Source of the DNA: JBCDIQ01 sp039024295
GTDB taxonomy: Bacteria; Bacteroidota; Bacteroidia; J057
Assembly: GCA_039024295.1 (NCBI GenBank)
Contig: JBCDIQ010000190.1
Location: 1-10,871, forward strand
DNA: 10,871 nucleotides
Direction: 5' to 3'
Made by a program: the position numbers and the translations under genes. Positions within the stretch are counted from its first letter, which is position 1. Each line of letters begins with the position of its first letter. The notes beneath the pieces were generated by a model that did no database searches, had not been told where the DNA came from, and worked only from the letters and a program-made list of their open reading frames with translations. Positions 1-6,785 of this stretch are shown here, one piece after another.

Positions 1-122
1 GCCGTGATGGGGATTATCTGGATCCAGCCTTATCAATAACCCATTTCCATAAATTCCCATGTCCTCAAAAGCGGTATCAGGAGAATTCGTATAGCCTGCC
101 ACCAGATAATCCCCATCACGGC
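1..122. repeat. Perfect 21-bp inverted repeat at the window edge (arms 1-21 and 102-122)
   Basis: Bases 1-21 are the exact reverse complement of bases 102-122, separated by 80 bp, and the match stops at base 22/101. The left arm touches the window edge, so the true length is at least 21 bp. Both arms lie inside one reading frame. The right arm encodes a normal propeller strand (RDGDYLV), while the left arm reads as the atypical PDNPHHG. This is what a fold-back chimera at a contig end would look like. A genuine inverted repeat cannot be excluded from the sequence alone. Confidence 0.9.
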
Positions 123-849
123 ATACGGCTATGGAAGTAGCCCAATCTTGCCCTTGCCCACCAATGGTAGCATCGAACCGTTTGTTCCCCTTGGTGTCCA
201 CTTTGAGGAACCATACGTTTCCTTTTTTTGCTTCTTTTGACTTAGAAGCATGATTGGAATGAGATCCCCCCGCAATTACATATTCTTTGTAAGGTCCCTC
301 AACCACGCCGTTGGCTTGGTCCTGATTTTCACCACCAAAAGTCTGAATCCATTCTGTAATGCCTGAAGAATCAATTTTTCCAATGATAAAGTCCGCCCCG
401 TATTCAGGACTACCCAGTTCCTCATGCTGCAATAGAGTGGAAGAAACCCCCACAAAAACGACCCCACCATCAGAGGAACAGACTACATCGCGCAACTCCT
501 GGTTCCCATCGATTTCCAACTCCCGTTCCCAAATGGTTTTTCCAAGGGTATCCACCTTTACGATCCATATATTTTTATTTTTCCGTGAGTTGCCCATTGA
601 ACGAATGGTAACTCCCCCCAGGATCAAGTGCCGGTCAGATGTAAGTGCCATGCTGGAAGGGATGTCATCTCCGGGTCTTCCGATAAAGTGCTGGCCTTGT
701 AAAACAGGAAATACTTGGCACGATCCTGTCAGTGGAATAAAAAAAAGCACCCAAGAAAGAAGAAACAGGTTTTTACCCGATTTTCTCACCCTAATAAGTA
801 GCTCCGGACCATTAATTATGCATAAGCAGGCCTGGGAAAGGATTCTCAT
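1..849 (-). CDS. Secreted beta-propeller repeat protein, C-terminus cut off by the window edge
   Basis: An open minus-strand frame of 283 codons runs off the left edge with no stop. After the N-terminal hydrophobic stretch, units of about 55-60 residues recur with the pattern W-(I/F)-x-K-(V/I)-D-x-x-G, then an aromatic, GG, an acidic residue, and a strand such as DGDYLVAGYTNSP. This is the blade pattern of extracellular beta-propellers common in Bacteroidota, so a secreted or surface location is inferred. Two starts are possible. The ATG at 849 gives the longest frame. A GTG at 789 gives a more typical signal peptide, MRKSGK followed by a hydrophobic core ending LTGSC-Q, which may be a lipobox or a signal peptidase I site. 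The seven codons at 1-21 belong to the inverted repeat and may not be native, so the last trustworthy residues are ...LIRLD. No enzyme motif is visible and the function is unknown. Confidence 0.75.
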   Translation of the reverse strand, partial: MRILSQACLCIINGPELLIRVRKSGKNLFLLSWVLFFIPLTGSCQVFPVLQGQHFIGRPGDDIPSSMALTSDRHLILGGVTIRSMGNSRKNKNIWIVKVDTLGKTIWERELEIDGNQELRDVVCSSDGGVVFVGVSSTLLQHEELGSPEYGADFIIGKIDSSGITEWIQTFGGENQDQANGVVEGPYKEYVIAGGSHSNHASKSKEAKKGNVWFLKVDTKGNKRFDATIGGQGQDWATSIAVCRDGDYLVAGYTNSPDTAFEDMGIYGNGLLIRLDPDNPHHG

Positions 850-1018
850 ATGTGTTAGAAATTAGCAAAAAGTGTACATTTTTGGCTTATGGGTCTTCTC
901 AAACCTGAAAGTATAAGGCTCTCCTTACCATTCTGCCGTCTACAATAATTGGTTTTGGAATGATTTTAGCAAGCTGTAGAAGTGTCGAAAGGTTCATGTA
1001 ATGGCCTAGTTCTTTTTT

Positions 1019-1066
1019 ATTCAGAGTTCTGAATCCCAGAAATTATCTTTATGTCACAATTCAGAA
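1019..1066. promoter_or_regulatory. Palindrome with a third half-site in the 850-1140 divergent spacer; possible operator
   Basis: The 290-base spacer between the divergent genes at 849 and 1141 holds no supportable gene. It contains a palindrome with 7-bp arms, ATTCAGA-GT-TCTGAAT (1019-1034), and a further copy of the half-site, ATTCAGAAC, at 1059-1067. The element TTCTGAAT (1027-1034) could alternatively pair with ATTCAGAA (1059-1066) as a hairpin in the leader of the 1141 gene. No full TAnnTTTG box was found here; TATCTTTA at about 1045-1052 is one base off, with no TTG at the right distance. Regulatory function is inferred from symmetry only. Confidence 0.35.
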
Positions 1067-1130
1067 CCTGTATAATCAAAACTTCCAAAACCCTTTGCGA
1101 TTTTTCATCATATCGATACACGCTTTCACC

Positions 1131-1135
1131 GGAGG
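1131..1135 (+). promoter_or_regulatory. Shine-Dalgarno site GGAGG that decides the start of the 1141 gene
   Basis: GGAGG ends 5 nt before the ATG at 1141. Canonical Shine-Dalgarno sites are uncommon in Bacteroidota, and most other genes here lack one. The site supports ATG 1141 over the in-frame upstream ATG at 1051, which would add 30 residues before the signal peptide. Confidence 0.65.
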
Positions 1136-1140
1136 TTTTT

Positions 1141-1647
1141 ATGAATTGTCTTTTACAACGATCAAATTGGTTACTTGCTTGCTTTTTTTCTCTACTTATC
1201 TCTTTCTCTAGTGCTTTAGGCCAAAATGGGCAGTACACCTCAGACAGTTATTCTGGACGAGCATTTACGGGCGACTACCGTTATGTGACCACAGCATCAG
1301 ATGGAGAAGTTTACGAAATCCGCGTAGACAGAAACATGAACCGCGTCAGGGTTATTAGTACAGGTTCCCGACAGTACAGAGACTGGGGTACAGCCGTCTT
1401 AAGAAAAGTCGGCACCAGAGGAAACGCTTATGAAGCCGTTTTCACCTATCAACAGCAGGAATTTGTCAAAGAAAAAAGGATACAAATTTACCTCCCGAAT
1501 GGAGACGGTGATATTTGGGTGTCCTCAACAACGACCTACACGGATGGCAACAAAAAGAACGTACCAGCGAAGAGATTCAATATGTCAAATACCAACTATC
1601 CAAATGACTACCTTAACACAGGAGGGGTGGGCATAGCCACCCACTAA
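1141..1647 (+). CDS. Small secreted protein of unknown function
   Basis: The gene encodes 168 residues. The N-terminus is a clear signal peptide: MNCLLQRSNW, then a hydrophobic core (about residues 11-22), with likely cleavage after SALG before QNGQYTSD. The mature part is about 140 residues, polar and rich in Tyr, Thr, Asn and Gly. It shows alternating strand-like segments such as YEIRVDRNMNRVRVIS and YEAVFTYQQQEFVKEKRIQI, suggesting a compact beta fold. It contains no cysteine after the signal peptide and no metal or catalytic motif I can recognise. It looks monocistronic: divergent spacer upstream, a strong terminator 64 nt downstream and a convergent gene beyond. The strong ribosome binding site suggests it may be well expressed. 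No family is recognised. Confidence 0.8.
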   Translation: MNCLLQRSNWLLACFFSLLISFSSALGQNGQYTSDSYSGRAFTGDYRYVTTASDGEVYEIRVDRNMNRVRVISTGSRQYRDWGTAVLRKVGTRGNAYEAVFTYQQQEFVKEKRIQIYLPNGDGDIWVSSTTTYTDGNKKNVPAKRFNMSNTNYPNDYLNTGGVGIATH

Positions 1648-1711
1648 TCGAGCAGATTTCTCCTCGGTAGTAAAGAAACAGCGTAAAACGGTCAACAGCC
1701 GCCGTAAGCCC

Positions 1712-1742
1712 AGTCGAAGCATGCCCTGCTTCGACTTTTTTT
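1712..1742 (+). terminator. Rho-independent terminator of the 1141-1647 gene
   Basis: A perfect 10-bp stem, AGTCGAAGCA (1712-1721) with TGCTTCGACT (1727-1736), encloses a 5-nt loop. It is followed directly by a T-run through 1742. The T-run reaches into the stop codon of the convergent gene at 1741. The minus strand has no T-run after the hairpin, so it acts in the plus direction. Confidence 0.9.
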
Positions 1743-2517
1743 ATATCTCTAGCATGCTTTCCTTATACTGCTGGAAGTCGGTACCCATCTCAGCAATATT
1801 ACGCAACTCATTCCCAATCAATAGTGGTAGCACAGGATGTGTATCTCGCCTTAGGGCATATTTTACATCTTCCTGGAGGTTGAGGTGAACCAGACGATGG
1901 AAGTGAGAGGAATTTCTAAAGAAATACCTTTTGCGCTTATTGGCAGATTTAAACAACGTCTGAGCCATCAAATTTGAATCCTGATAAGGAGCAAAATGAT
2001 TCCGTAACTTATAGGCAACAGCACCAGCAAAAATGGTGTCTTCCATGGTGAAGTTGTTTCTCCAACCGGAACAAAGCAGGCAAACGTGCTGATTCATCTT
2101 AATGAGCCAGTCTGTCAGTAAGCTGATATTGGAAAAAGCCCCAATTACTATTTCGTGGGCATTTCTTGACTGAGCCGCCTTCAGGGCGCGGGTTCCGTTG
2201 GTGGTCGTGATGGCAATCTTGGCACCGGCGATATGAGGCTCCATGAATGAGAAAGGAGAATTACCAAAGTCAAACCCTTGTATTTGTTCTCCGTTTCGTT
2301 CGGCCGCCACAAGGTACCCCTGCTTTTTATAAGCCATACATTCTTCAATGTGCTCTACTGGAATTACGTGGTCTGCCCCATTTCCAAATGCCACACAAAT
2401 GGAGGTAGTAGCGCGCAATATGTCTATCACCACCACAATGGCTTCCGATACATCAAACTCATCTATTAGAGATGGGGTCAGGCAGACATGAACGAACTTT
2501 TGGTTGGACTCTGCCAT
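1741..2517 (-). CDS. comB: 2-phosphosulfolactate phosphatase family protein (ComB)
   Basis: The protein has 258 residues and matches the ComB family, Mg-dependent cytosolic phosphatases defined by the enzyme that converts 2-phosphosulfolactate to sulfolactate in coenzyme M synthesis. Family blocks seen in order are VVIDILRATTS (29-39), AERNGEQIQGFDFGNSP (72-88), ITTTNGTRALKAA (103-115), LCSGW (148-152) and FTMEDTIFAGAVA (156-168). The acidic and Gly-rich residues of these blocks are kept, so it looks intact. It is slightly longer than the archaeal enzyme. It lies 3 nt after the gcvT stop and is almost certainly cotranscribed with it. Family membership is firm. The in vivo substrate is uncertain, because ComB homologues are widespread in bacteria with no known coenzyme M, and no other sulfolactate or coenzyme M gene is nearby. 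Confidence 0.92.
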   Translation of the reverse strand: MAESNQKFVHVCLTPSLIDEFDVSEAIVVVIDILRATTSICVAFGNGADHVIPVEHIEECMAYKKQGYLVAAERNGEQIQGFDFGNSPFSFMEPHIAGAKIAITTTNGTRALKAAQSRNAHEIVIGAFSNISLLTDWLIKMNQHVCLLCSGWRNNFTMEDTIFAGAVAYKLRNHFAPYQDSNLMAQTLFKSANKRKRYFFRNSSHFHRLVHLNLQEDVKYALRRDTHPVLPLLIGNELRNIAEMGTDFQQYKESMLEI

Positions 2518-2520
2518 GAA

Positions 2521-3609
2521 TTATTTTGTGATGAAAGGGGTTTTGATGACTACGGCCTCCAGGTCCTTTGACCGGACACGAATGCTTAAGGTAGAACCGG
2601 GCGTTGCCAGCTCAACTGGGACATAGCCCATGCCAATGCCTTCATTCAATACAGGGCTCATGGTTCCGGATGTGACAGTGCCCACAACTTTTCCTTCATG
2701 AACAATTTCATATCCACTGCGAGGGATTCCTCGCTGAGTCATTTTGAAGCTGACCAGTTTCTTGGTTAGCCCTTTAGCTTTTAGGGCCTGGATAGCTTCT
2801 GAGCCATTAAAAGGTCCTTTTTTCAGCTTGGTAATCCAACCAAGTCCTGCTTCAAGTGGAGAGGTTGTGTCGTTTATGTCATTGCCATAAAGCATATAAC
2901 CCATCTCTAAGCGCAGGGTGTCACGTGCTCCTAAGCCGGTGGGTTGAAGGCCAAACTCTTCTCCCACTTCCAGCAAATCATTCCAAATTCGGACCGCATG
3001 CTCGTTGTATACAAAAATTTCAAACGTCCGTTCTCCCGTATACCCAGTTGTAGCAAGAAGGGATTTTTCAGCCCCATCGAAAGTACCTTTCCAACATTCA
3101 TAGGTCCCCATGGCTGACAAATCCACCTCAGGTAGTAATTTTTGAACCACGGATTCTGCCTTGGGACCAGAAACTGCCAACAGGGAAGTCTGCTCAGAAA
3201 CATCAATCATTTCTGCTCCCATGCTATTACTTGCACTTATCCATTCCCAGTCTTTGGTGATATTGGCCGCATTTGCGACAATCATGTACTGGTCATCCCG
3301 AATGTGATATACAATTACATCATCAACAATTCCTCCTTCATGATTCGGCAAACACGAATATTGAGCTTTTCCAGGACGCAGCCTGGAGGCATCATTTGAA
3401 GTGACTTTCTGGATCAGCTCTAGTGCTTTGGGACCTCGGATGATGAATTCGCCCATGTGAGATACATCGAACATTCCGGCAGCATTTCGGACCACCATAT
3501 GTTCTGCTTTATCTCCTACATATCGGACAGGCATATCATATCCTGCAAAGGGGATCAACTTTGCCTGTAAGGATTCATGTACAGGAAAAAGCTGCGTCTG
3601 TTTACTCAT
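2521..3609 (-). CDS. gcvT: Aminomethyltransferase, glycine cleavage system T protein
   Basis: The protein has 362 residues, the usual GcvT length. It takes the aminomethyl group carried on lipoylated H protein, releases ammonia and makes 5,10-methylenetetrahydrofolate, in the cytosol. Visible family blocks are PFAGYDMPVRY (20-30), MFDVSHMGEF (46-55), SNDASRLRPGKAQYS (71-85) with Asp73 in the position expected for the catalytic Asp, EGGIVDDVIVY (91-101), TTGYTGERTFEI (187-198), GLGARDTLRLEMGYMLYGND (225-244) and SGTMSPVLNEGIGMGYV (314-330). The ATG at 3609 is chosen over an in-frame ATG at 3681, because the extra 24 residues (rich in Phe and Tyr) are not part of the family and would overlap the divergent promoter. 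The genes for P, H and L proteins are not in the window, which is common in Bacteroidota. It is first in a two-gene unit with comB. Confidence 0.97.
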   Translation of the reverse strand: MSKQTQLFPVHESLQAKLIPFAGYDMPVRYVGDKAEHMVVRNAAGMFDVSHMGEFIIRGPKALELIQKVTSNDASRLRPGKAQYSCLPNHEGGIVDDVIVYHIRDDQYMIVANAANITKDWEWISASNSMGAEMIDVSEQTSLLAVSGPKAESVVQKLLPEVDLSAMGTYECWKGTFDGAEKSLLATTGYTGERTFEIFVYNEHAVRIWNDLLEVGEEFGLQPTGLGARDTLRLEMGYMLYGNDINDTTSPLEAGLGWITKLKKGPFNGSEAIQALKAKGLTKKLVSFKMTQRGIPRSGYEIVHEGKVVGTVTSGTMSPVLNEGIGMGYVPVELATPGSTLSIRVRSKDLEAVVIKTPFITK

Positions 3610-3627
3610 GGGCGCAAGATAATAAGA

Positions 3628-3657
3628 TTGCCCCCTGAAAAAAAATATGTAGCTTTG
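3628..3657 (+). promoter_or_regulatory. Bacteroidota-type promoter for the WD40-divIVA-dcd-btuF run
   Basis: An exact -7 element TAGCTTTG (consensus TAnnTTTG) lies at 3650-3657. A TTG -33 element is at 3628-3630, with a 19-bp spacer, which fits the known Bacteroidota primary sigma-factor spacing. The predicted transcription start leaves only a few bases before the TTG start codon at 3672. It sits in the 62-bp divergent spacer with gcvT. Confidence 0.75.
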
Positions 3658-3671
3658 GGTAAAAAGCACGT

Positions 3672-4601
3672 TTGCCTTCAACTATTCACATCCAGAAAAA
3701 GCTGGAATACGCTGGCCACAGGGGATCAATCTTTGCCATGACAACCAGCAAAGATGAGCAATGGCTGTTCACTTCAGGAGATGACGGTGTGGTGGCCAGT
3801 TGGGAGTTACCAACTGGTTCTATTGATGGAAAAGCTGTTTTTACCATCAATAAATCCATTTATAGCTTATGCTACCTGGAAGGCCTGAACAAGCTCGTGG
3901 CAGGTGCGAGTGATGGTACCGCCTACCTAATTGATCTGGCAAAAAAAGAGGTGACCCACACCTACCAAAGGAGTAAAGAGTCTATATACCACCTGTTTTT
4001 CCATGCGCCTTCCCATACCATTTGGTTGCTCTTGGGGAAAGGGTTCCTGGCCCGGCTGGATGCAGATGATTTCACAGAGCTGAGCGTAGAACGATTGGCG
4101 AAAGACAACCTGCGTTCCCTTGTCCACTATCCGGAGCGAAATGCCTTGTTTGTGGGAACAAGCGATAATCGTATCATTGAATTGGACGACCAGTATTTCC
4201 GACCCATTCAACACTGGGAAGCACATGAGAATTCTGTTTTTTCCTTGTTGGTACATCCTGACACACACCTTTTGCTAAGTGGTGGCAGGGATGCCTACCT
4301 GAAAGCCTGGGACCTGCAACAGCAGGAGGTTGCTGAAGTTCGCAGCTTACCTGCTCACAATTTTACCATCAACGATATTGCCCTCTCTCCTTCCCGCGAT
4401 TATTTCGCTACGGCCAGCAGAGACAAAACCATCAAAATTTGGGATGCTTACTCCCTTGAATTACTCAAGGTCATCGACCTGCTGAGAAACCAGGGTCATA
4501 AACACAGCGTCAACAAATTAAAGTGGTTAAAATCAGATAATTCCTTAATTTCGTGTGGAGATGATCGCCGTATAATTCGGTGGGAATTAGGGTTTTCTTG
4601 A
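3672..4601 (+). CDS. WD40-repeat protein, seven-bladed beta-propeller
   Basis: The protein has 309 residues and contains almost nothing but seven WD40-like blades, at about 11-46, 55-90, 97-130, 140-173, 180-216, 225-260 and 273-306. Blades 5-7 are the most canonical (GGRDAYLKAWDL, ASRDKTIKIWDA, GDDRRIIRWEL). Seven units close a full propeller, so the gene appears complete. There is no signal peptide, so a cytosolic protein-binding scaffold is inferred. The start is a TTG codon: a stop lies in frame at 3660-3662, and the next ATG, at 3738, would remove the GH of the first blade. It is the first gene after the 3628-3657 promoter. The DivIVA-domain gene follows after 10 nt, so the two are likely cotranscribed and perhaps partners. 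The exact role is unknown. Confidence 0.9.
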   Translation: MPSTIHIQKKLEYAGHRGSIFAMTTSKDEQWLFTSGDDGVVASWELPTGSIDGKAVFTINKSIYSLCYLEGLNKLVAGASDGTAYLIDLAKKEVTHTYQRSKESIYHLFFHAPSHTIWLLLGKGFLARLDADDFTELSVERLAKDNLRSLVHYPERNALFVGTSDNRIIELDDQYFRPIQHWEAHENSVFSLLVHPDTHLLLSGGRDAYLKAWDLQQQEVAEVRSLPAHNFTINDIALSPSRDYFATASRDKTIKIWDAYSLELLKVIDLLRNQGHKHSVNKLKWLKSDNSLISCGDDRRIIRWELGFS

Positions 4602-4611
4602 AGAAACTGCC

Positions 4612-5223
4612 ATGATTAGGCCAATAGAAATACGCAAGCAGAGCTTTCGAAAAGCTTTCCGAGGATATGATCCTGAGGAGGTCCATGCCTTTCTGGAAAC
4701 TTTGTCAGCCGAATGGGAAAGGCAACTGGAAGATCACCACAAGCTGAAGGAATCTTATGAGCAGGTTCAAGCTAACTATGCTTCCCTCAAAGAGGTAGAA
4801 ACCATGCTTCATAAAACCCTTATGCAAGCCGAACAATCCTCTAGAAACACGTTGGAAAATGCCCGTCAAAAGGCTGAGCTTAACCTTCGTGAGGCTGAAG
4901 CGAAAGGTCGAGAAATCATCCGGCGAGGAGTGGATGAACGGAAACGAATTGAAACAGAAATTCAGCAGCTAAACGAGCGAAGGGACCAAATTTTTCAGGA
5001 GCTTCAATCTTTTTTAGATGCTCAAATGCAACAGCTTAGGGTATTTGAACGGAGAGAACTCACTGGCCAGAGCTTTATGGAACAAACCCAGCAAGCTGAA
5101 GTCACTCCCCCTCCCACAGATGACCCGACAAATAGTTTCCTGGAAGAGGTCCGGGAACAAGCCAGCAGCAATGGACATACCGGTCCTCAGGATGTGTATG
5201 AGGACATTGCTGATGAACTGTAA
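4612..5223 (+). CDS. DivIVA-domain coiled-coil protein
   Basis: The protein has 203 residues. The N-terminus, RPIEIRKQSFRKAFRGYDPEE and on to residue 31, aligns with the membrane-binding domain of Bacillus subtilis DivIVA. Phe16-Arg17-Gly18-Tyr19 sit where Phe17-Arg18 of that protein insert into curved membrane. Residues about 32-150 are a long charged coiled coil (heptad-rich, high in Glu, Gln, Arg and Lys). A Pro-rich break (TPPPTDDP, about 163-170) precedes a short acidic tail, which could be a partner-binding site. DivIVA proteins oligomerise at the membrane and recruit polar, division or wall-growth factors. In Bacteroidota the role is poorly known, so the domain call is firm but the cellular role is inference. 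It lies 10 nt after the WD40 gene and 36 nt before dcd. Confidence 0.92.
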   Translation: MIRPIEIRKQSFRKAFRGYDPEEVHAFLETLSAEWERQLEDHHKLKESYEQVQANYASLKEVETMLHKTLMQAEQSSRNTLENARQKAELNLREAEAKGREIIRRGVDERKRIETEIQQLNERRDQIFQELQSFLDAQMQQLRVFERRELTGQSFMEQTQQAEVTPPPTDDPTNSFLEEVREQASSNGHTGPQDVYEDIADEL

Positions 5224-5259
5224 TCTTTCATTTTTTTCTGACAACTTTCGTATTACCAC

Positions 5260-5796
5260 ATGATACTAACGGATTCCCGTATTTTAGAGGAGCTGGACAA
5301 AGGAACCATAATCATAGAACCGTACGACAGACAATTCCTGGGAAGCAATAGTTATGATGTCCATTTGGGCGAGCACTTAGCTGTTTACCAGGATGAAGTT
5401 CTTGATGCCAAAAGCCACAATAAGATTGATGAGATCCTCATTCCAGAAGGGGGCTACGTGCTGCAACCCGGGATTTTATACCTAGGGGTGACAGAGGAAT
5501 ACACCGAAACTCACAGTCATGTTCCTTTCCTGGAAGGTAAATCCAGCACTGGCAGGCTGGGCATCCATATTCATGCTACTGCCGGAAAAGGAGATGTGGG
5601 ATTTTGCAACACCTGGACCCTGGAAATCACGGTGGTGCATCCCGTAAGGGTTTACAAAGGCATGCCCGTAGGGCAATTGATTTACTTCGAAACAGTTGGA
5701 GAAGTGATCAACCACTACAACAAAAAGCCGAATGCAAAATACACCACTCGGACCACCAAGCCGGTAGAGTCCATGATGTGGAAGAATAAGTTTTAG
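5260..5796 (+). CDS. dcd: dCTP deaminase
   Basis: The protein has 178 residues and belongs to the trimeric dUTPase/dCTP deaminase fold. It deaminates dCTP to dUTP and ammonia, the cytosolic route to dUMP for thymidylate synthesis. Visible blocks are the N-terminal MILTDSRILEELDKG, the substrate loop EGKSSTGRLGIHIHATAG (92-109), DVGFCNTWTLEI (112-123) with Glu122 in the place of the catalytic Glu of known enzymes, and GMPVGQLIYF (134-143). The C-terminus carries the usual flexible tail (YTTRTTKPVESMMW), which closes over the active site in this fold. Whether it also hydrolyses dUTP, as the bifunctional DCD-DUT enzymes do, cannot be told from sequence by eye. No new promoter is evident in the 36-nt gap, so readthrough from the divIVA gene is likely. 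Confidence 0.95.
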   Translation: MILTDSRILEELDKGTIIIEPYDRQFLGSNSYDVHLGEHLAVYQDEVLDAKSHNKIDEILIPEGGYVLQPGILYLGVTEEYTETHSHVPFLEGKSSTGRLGIHIHATAGKGDVGFCNTWTLEITVVHPVRVYKGMPVGQLIYFETVGEVINHYNKKPNAKYTTRTTKPVESMMWKNKF

Positions 5797-5822
5797 GCGT
5801 ATCTTTTCCTCTCCTTTACGTT

Positions 5823-6785
5823 ATGGATCAAACAATGTCCATGAAATATTACCAGTTAGCGGTCCTTTGGGTGGTTTTGACTCTGGTATCTGTTAGCTGC
5901 GGCTCACAGTCAGACCAAAAACAGCTGGTGGAAAATGCCCCTTACATTTCTATCAAGCTCGAAGATGATACAGGTCGCAAGCTCTCCCTACCATCTGCAC
6001 CAGAAAGAATCGTTTCCATAGCTCCCAATATTACCGAAAGCATTTTTGCCATTGGAGCAGGTGATATGATGGTAGCCCGGTCACAGGCATGCGATTATCC
6101 TTATGAGGTGGAAAGCATCCCTCCGGTAACTACCTATCCAGAACTGGACCTGGAGCAGATTCGTGCCACAGAAGCAGACCTGATTGTTACCACAGATGAG
6201 ATTTTCACACAAGAGGACCTGGACCTGTTGAAAGTACTCGACATCCCTGTCTATTTACAGTCCTACGAGAAGCTACAGGACGTGTACAAAGGAATCCGAA
6301 CCCTTGGTAAAGTGCTAGGCAAACAGGAACAAGCCAATACACTTGCAGATTCCCTGGAGGAGTTGGAAGGACAAATTATCGATTCTACTCAAAATGAGAT
6401 CAAGTATTCCACCCTCATACTGATCAGTTCTGATCCCCTGATGGTGGTAGGGGGTACCGGATTTTTAAATGAACTCATTGAGAAAGCAGGCGGAAAAAAT
6501 GCTTTTGGGTCCATTAAGGAGTCCTATCCTACTGTCACTCAGGAGGCTATTTTAAAAGCAGCTCCCGAATACCTGATTATACCTGGAAAACGCTCACAGG
6601 CATATGCGGAACTTATCAACCTCTATCCAGCCTTGACCAATACGCCAGCAGATATACAAAAACAAGTGTACTTGGTAAATCCAGACCTCTACTTCCGGCC
6701 TGGCCCCAGAATGCTGGATGCTTTACTGGAATTGACCAATATCCTTCACAGCAAGTATACCCGTTCGTCCTTTATTTCACCTTGA
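5823..6785 (+). CDS. BtuF-like ABC-transporter substrate-binding lipoprotein (corrinoid or metal chelate)
   Basis: The protein has 320 residues. A lipoprotein signal peptide ends in the lipobox VSVSC, lipidated at Cys26. The rest is a type III (TroA/BtuF-fold) periplasmic binding protein with two lobes joined by a long helix. Typical features are PERIVSIAPNITESIFAIGAG (60-80), CDYP (90-93), YPELDLEQIRATEADLIV (105-122), GGTGFLNELIEKAGGKNAF (210-228) and FRPGPRMLDALLEL (291-304). Family knowledge points to vitamin B12 or cobinamide, or a siderophore or haem, delivered to an ABC permease. No permease or ATPase gene is adjacent, so the ligand is open. Starts at 5823, 5835 and 5841 are all in frame; the one at 5841 gives the neatest signal peptide (MKYYQLAV). 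The last 14 bases overlap the convergent gene. Confidence 0.88.
   Translation: MDQTMSMKYYQLAVLWVVLTLVSVSCGSQSDQKQLVENAPYISIKLEDDTGRKLSLPSAPERIVSIAPNITESIFAIGAGDMMVARSQACDYPYEVESIPPVTTYPELDLEQIRATEADLIVTTDEIFTQEDLDLLKVLDIPVYLQSYEKLQDVYKGIRTLGKVLGKQEQANTLADSLEELEGQIIDSTQNEIKYSTLILISSDPLMVVGGTGFLNELIEKAGGKNAFGSIKESYPTVTQEAILKAAPEYLIIPGKRSQAYAELINLYPALTNTPADIQKQVYLVNPDLYFRPGPRMLDALLELTNILHSKYTRSSFISP

Noticed and set aside
359..865. A long plus-strand open frame opposite the left-edge gene
   Set aside because: It is rich in Pro, Ser and Cys without domain pattern, while the minus frame over the same bases has clear propeller repeats and a signal peptide.
1051..1140. An in-frame upstream ATG that would extend the 1141 gene by 30 residues
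   Set aside because: The extension precedes an otherwise complete signal peptide, and the GGAGG site lies just before 1141.
3610..3681. An upstream ATG extending GcvT by 24 residues
   Set aside because: The added residues do not belong to the family, and the region holds the divergent promoter of the WD40 gene.
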